DNA from: Oscillospiraceae bacterium
Lineage (GTDB): Bacteria; Bacillota; Clostridia; Oscillospirales; Oscillospiraceae
DNA: 34,302 nt
Assembly: GCA_902784305.1 (NCBI GenBank)
Contig: CACZUK010000011.1
Coordinates: 1 to 34,302, forward strand
Direction: 5' to 3'
Below, piece by piece: positions 32,065 to 34,302 of this stretch (positions are counted from its first letter, which is position 1; the number at the start of each line of letters is the position of its first letter). The notes beneath the pieces are model-generated. The model did not search any database. It was not told where the DNA came from and was given only the letters and a program-made list of their open reading frames with translations. The position numbers and the translations under genes were made by a program.

Positions 32065-33101
32065 AAGGCTTGAGAAAGGTTCTGACCCCCTTCGCGCCGG
32101 ACCAGTCCGGGGCGGTCAGCGTGCTCTACGAGTTGGGGGGCATCATCGTCATTTGTGACGCGGGCGGCTGCGCGGGCAACGTGTGCGGCTTCGACGAGCC
32201 ACGCTGGTTCACCCACAAGAGCGCGGTGTTCAGCGCCGGACTGCGGGACATGGACGCGATTCTGGGCCGGGACGACCGCCTGGTGAGCAAGCTGGTCAGC
32301 GCCGCGGAAAAGCTGGACGCCAGCTTCGCGGCCATCATCGGCACGCCGGTGCCCTCGGTCATCGGCACGGACTACCACGCCCTTCGGCGCATGGCGGAGC
32401 GGCGGACGAAGCTGCCCATCCTGACGGTGGACACCACCGGTATGGCCCTCAGCGACGAGGGGGCGGAAAAGGCGTATTTGGAGCTGTTTCGCCGCTTTTC
32501 CAAGGAGAAACTGCCGGTTGAGCCGGGGAGAATCGGCGTCCTGGGAGCCAATCCCCTGGATTTGAGCGATTTGAAGGCCGGGGAACGGCTTACCGCCACC
32601 CTGGAGTCCCAAGGCTGGAATAAGGTCTGCTGCTACGGCATGGGTGCCGGTCTGGATGCGGTGCGCGCGGCCTCTTCCGTGGAGAAAAATCTCGTGGTGG
32701 CACCTTCTGGCCTGAAAACCGCCCAATATCTGGAAAAAACCTTCGGAACGCCCTACGAGGTGGACAACCCCCTGGCCTGCCGTCTGCTGCCCGAACAGGA
32801 CTGGACCGGCAAGCGAGTGCTGGTGGTTCAGCAGCAGGTGAGCGCCAACGCTCTGCGCGCTGAGCTGGAGCGGCGCGGCGCGGCGGAGGTGGCCTGCGCC
32901 ACTTGGTTTATGAAGAAAACCGCCCTCCAGCGCCCCGGGGACCTGCGCCTCACGGAGGAGGATCAGTTCGAAGCTCTGGTCCGGGACGGCGGCTGGGACG
33001 CGGTGATTGCCGACCCCACCCTCTGGCCTCTGACGGAGGGCTGCGACGTGCAGCGCGTGGACGCGGCGGAGTTCGCCGTGTCCGGGAGGCTGGTGGAGTG
33101 A
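32061..33101 (+). CDS. NifK-like component of a nitrogenase-like reductase
   Basis: A short (346-residue) component 1-type protein, expected partner of the preceding NifD-like protein. The N-terminal segment has Cys32, Cys37 and Cys42 (ICDAGGCAGNVCGF), then SAGLRDMDAILGRDD, corresponding to the region after the first cluster cysteines of NifK/NifE. The later cluster cysteine is missing: the motif reads GTPVPSVIGTDYHAL, with Val where family members usually carry Cys. The ATG at 32061 follows GGGGAGGGAAAGG and overlaps the upstream stop. Its own stop overlaps the hypF GTG. The cluster shared by the two subunits is therefore likely to be ligated differently from a P-cluster. Confidence 0.83.
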   Translation: MKGLRKVLTPFAPDQSGAVSVLYELGGIIVICDAGGCAGNVCGFDEPRWFTHKSAVFSAGLRDMDAILGRDDRLVSKLVSAAEKLDASFAAIIGTPVPSVIGTDYHALRRMAERRTKLPILTVDTTGMALSDEGAEKAYLELFRRFSKEKLPVEPGRIGVLGANPLDLSDLKAGERLTATLESQGWNKVCCYGMGAGLDAVRAASSVEKNLVVAPSGLKTAQYLEKTFGTPYEVDNPLACRLLPEQDWTGKRVLVVQQQVSANALRAELERRGAAEVACATWFMKKTALQRPGDLRLTEEDQFEALVRDGGWDAVIADPTLWPLTEGCDVQRVDAAEFAVSGRLVE

Positions 33102-34302
33102 GGGGCGAGTGCACCCGGCGGGTCCGGGTCTACGGCATCGTTCAGGGCGTGGGCTTCCGGCCCACGGTGAGCCGCCACGCCATGACCACCGGGGTCCGGG
33201 GCAGCGTGTGCAACAAGGGCCCGTATGTGGAAATCTTCGTCCAGGGGGAGGAGGAGCGGGTGGAGCACTTTCTCCGCCTGCTGGAGCATCAGCCGCCCCG
33301 CCGGGCCGCGATTCTAAAGCTGGATGTGAAGCCGGTGGAGGACCCGCCCGCGTTTTCCGACTTCGCCATTGTGGAGAGCAAGCGCAAGCAGGGGGAAATC
33401 TTCATTTCCCCGGACATTGCCATTTGCGAGGAGTGCAAGGCGGAGCTCTATGACCCGAACGACCGGCGCTATCTCCACCCCTTCATCAACTGCACCTGCT
33501 GCGGCCCCCGGCTGACGATTCTGGACGCGCTGCCCTACGACCGGGAGCGCACCAGCATGAAGGAGTTTCCCATGTGCCCGGACTGTGCCGCGGAGTACCA
33601 CGACCCGGCCACCCGGCGCTACGACGCCCAGCCCGTGTGCTGCAACGACTGCGGCCCGGAGGTCTATCTGCTGGACCGCCCGGAGCGGGGGAGGGCCGCC
33701 ATCACCGAGGCCCGCCGAACCATCGTGAACGGGGGCATTGTGGCGGTGAAGGGCATCGGCGGCTTCCACCTGTGCTGCGACGCCACCAATCAGGAGGCGG
33801 TGAGTCTGCTGCGGCGGCGCAAACGCCGGCCGATGAAGCCCTTTGCGGTGATGCTGCGGGACTTAGATACTGTAAAGCGAAACTGCTATACATCTGAAAA
33901 ACAGGACGAAATCCTGACAGGACATCAAAAACCCATCCTGTTGCTGCAAAAAAAGTCGGAAAGCACCCTCTGCGAGGCCATCGCGCCGGGCAACCCCAAG
34001 GTGGGGGTCATGCTGCCCTACGCGCCGGTGCAGCTGCTGCTCTTCGACTACGACGACGGCTTAAAGCTGCCCGACGCGCTGGTGATGACCAGCGGGAACC
34101 CCTCCGGCGCTCCCATCTGCCGGGACGACGCCGGTGCCAGACAGGCTTTGGGTCCCCTCTGCGACTGCATCCTCTCCCACAACCGGAAGATACGCATCCG
34201 CGCCGACGACACGGTGATGGACTTCTTCCGGGACGAGCCGTACATGATTCGCCGCTCCCGGGGCTACGCGCCGCTGCCGGTTTTGCTCTCAAATGGGTGG
34301 AA
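33098..34302 (+). CDS. hypF: Carbamoyltransferase HypF, 3' end outside the window
   Basis: HypF makes the thiocarbamate precursor of the cyanide ligands of NiFe hydrogenases from carbamoyl phosphate and passes it to HypE. The visible 401 codons cover the acylphosphatase domain (YGIVQGVGFRP near residues 12-22), two Cys4 zinc fingers (CEECKAEL with CTCCGPR, and CPDCAAEY with CNDCGP) and the YrdC-like domain (GIGGFHLCCDATN, MTSGNPSG, DDTVMDF, IRRSRGYAP). The Kae1-like carbamoyltransferase domain would lie beyond the window. The start is the GTG at 33098, overlapping the stop of the NifK-like gene (GTGA). About 90 bp (33861-33955) inside the YrdC domain have clearly AT-richer codons than the rest, yet the frame and protein sequence are intact. 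Confidence 0.95.
   Translation, partial: MRGECTRRVRVYGIVQGVGFRPTVSRHAMTTGVRGSVCNKGPYVEIFVQGEEERVEHFLRLLEHQPPRRAAILKLDVKPVEDPPAFSDFAIVESKRKQGEIFISPDIAICEECKAELYDPNDRRYLHPFINCTCCGPRLTILDALPYDRERTSMKEFPMCPDCAAEYHDPATRRYDAQPVCCNDCGPEVYLLDRPERGRAAITEARRTIVNGGIVAVKGIGGFHLCCDATNQEAVSLLRRRKRRPMKPFAVMLRDLDTVKRNCYTSEKQDEILTGHQKPILLLQKKSESTLCEAIAPGNPKVGVMLPYAPVQLLLFDYDDGLKLPDALVMTSGNPSGAPICRDDAGARQALGPLCDCILSHNRKIRIRADDTVMDFFRDEPYMIRRSRGYAPLPVLLSNGW

Noticed and set aside
30008..33101. True nitrogen-fixing nitrogenase (nifHDK)
   Set aside because: The D- and K-like subunits are too short and lack canonical cluster ligands, and no nifB, nifE or nifN is nearby.
33861..33955. A palindromic element inserted in frame into hypF
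   Set aside because: The encoded residues fit the normal YrdC-domain segment in length and character, so nothing appears to be inserted.

Overview
The window is chromosomal DNA from a GC-rich, spore-forming Firmicute, most likely an Oscillospiraceae-type gut Clostridium of the Flavonifractor/Oscillibacter kind. This placement is inferred from gene content: a cotJ spore-coat cluster, a tryptophan T-box leader, an ANTAR antiterminator beside a type III glutamine synthetase, an ecfA1-ecfA2-ecfT-truA cluster, a BspA-like leucine-rich-repeat protein, and good sigma-A promoters with strong Shine-Dalgarno sites. No tRNA, rRNA, CRISPR array, phage gene or transposase was seen.

Positions 1-14.4 kb form a glutamine/ammonia assimilation island. 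On the minus strand a short type I glutamine synthetase is followed by an ANTAR-domain RNA-binding regulator. Divergent from it are a type III glutamine synthetase (glnN) and then asnB-pyrG-gltB-gltD, whose genes are 10 nt apart, overlapping, and 12 nt apart. Nearly every enzyme here makes or consumes glutamine. The glnN leader carries a textbook two-hexaloop ANTAR target (each loop with A at position 1 and G at position 4) overlapping an intrinsic terminator. The leader of the divergent synthetase operon, which contains the regulator gene, carries a similar but less perfect arrangement. Together these suggest a local, partly self-regulating antitermination circuit.

Positions 14.4-19.4 kb hold, on the minus strand, a cotJC manganese-catalase-like coat gene, a fused cotJA-cotJB gene and a secreted LRR protein. 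On the plus strand is an orphan trpB2-type tryptophan synthase beta gene under a Trp-specific T-box. Positions 19.4-26.8 kb hold a short-chain dehydrogenase (minus), an rRNA-methyltransferase-like gene, the ECF transporter module, truA, a DUF5711-like membrane-anchored protein and a CvpA-family protein. The truA start is triplicated in an 80-bp tandem repeat. This creates two 27-codon mini-ORFs chained to truA by ATGA stop/start overlaps.

Positions 26.9-34.3 kb hold a ClpE-like AAA+ unfoldase with a long coiled-coil middle domain, a GC-rich degenerate repeat patch, and then the most intriguing locus. There a structured leader ending in an intrinsic terminator precedes a tightly coupled operon. 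It encodes a NifH-like iron protein, two short NifD/NifK-like proteins and HypF, which is cut by the window end. All three junctions are 4-nt stop/start overlaps. The operon is a nitrogenase-like reductase system of unknown substrate linked to a nickel-hydrogenase maturation gene.
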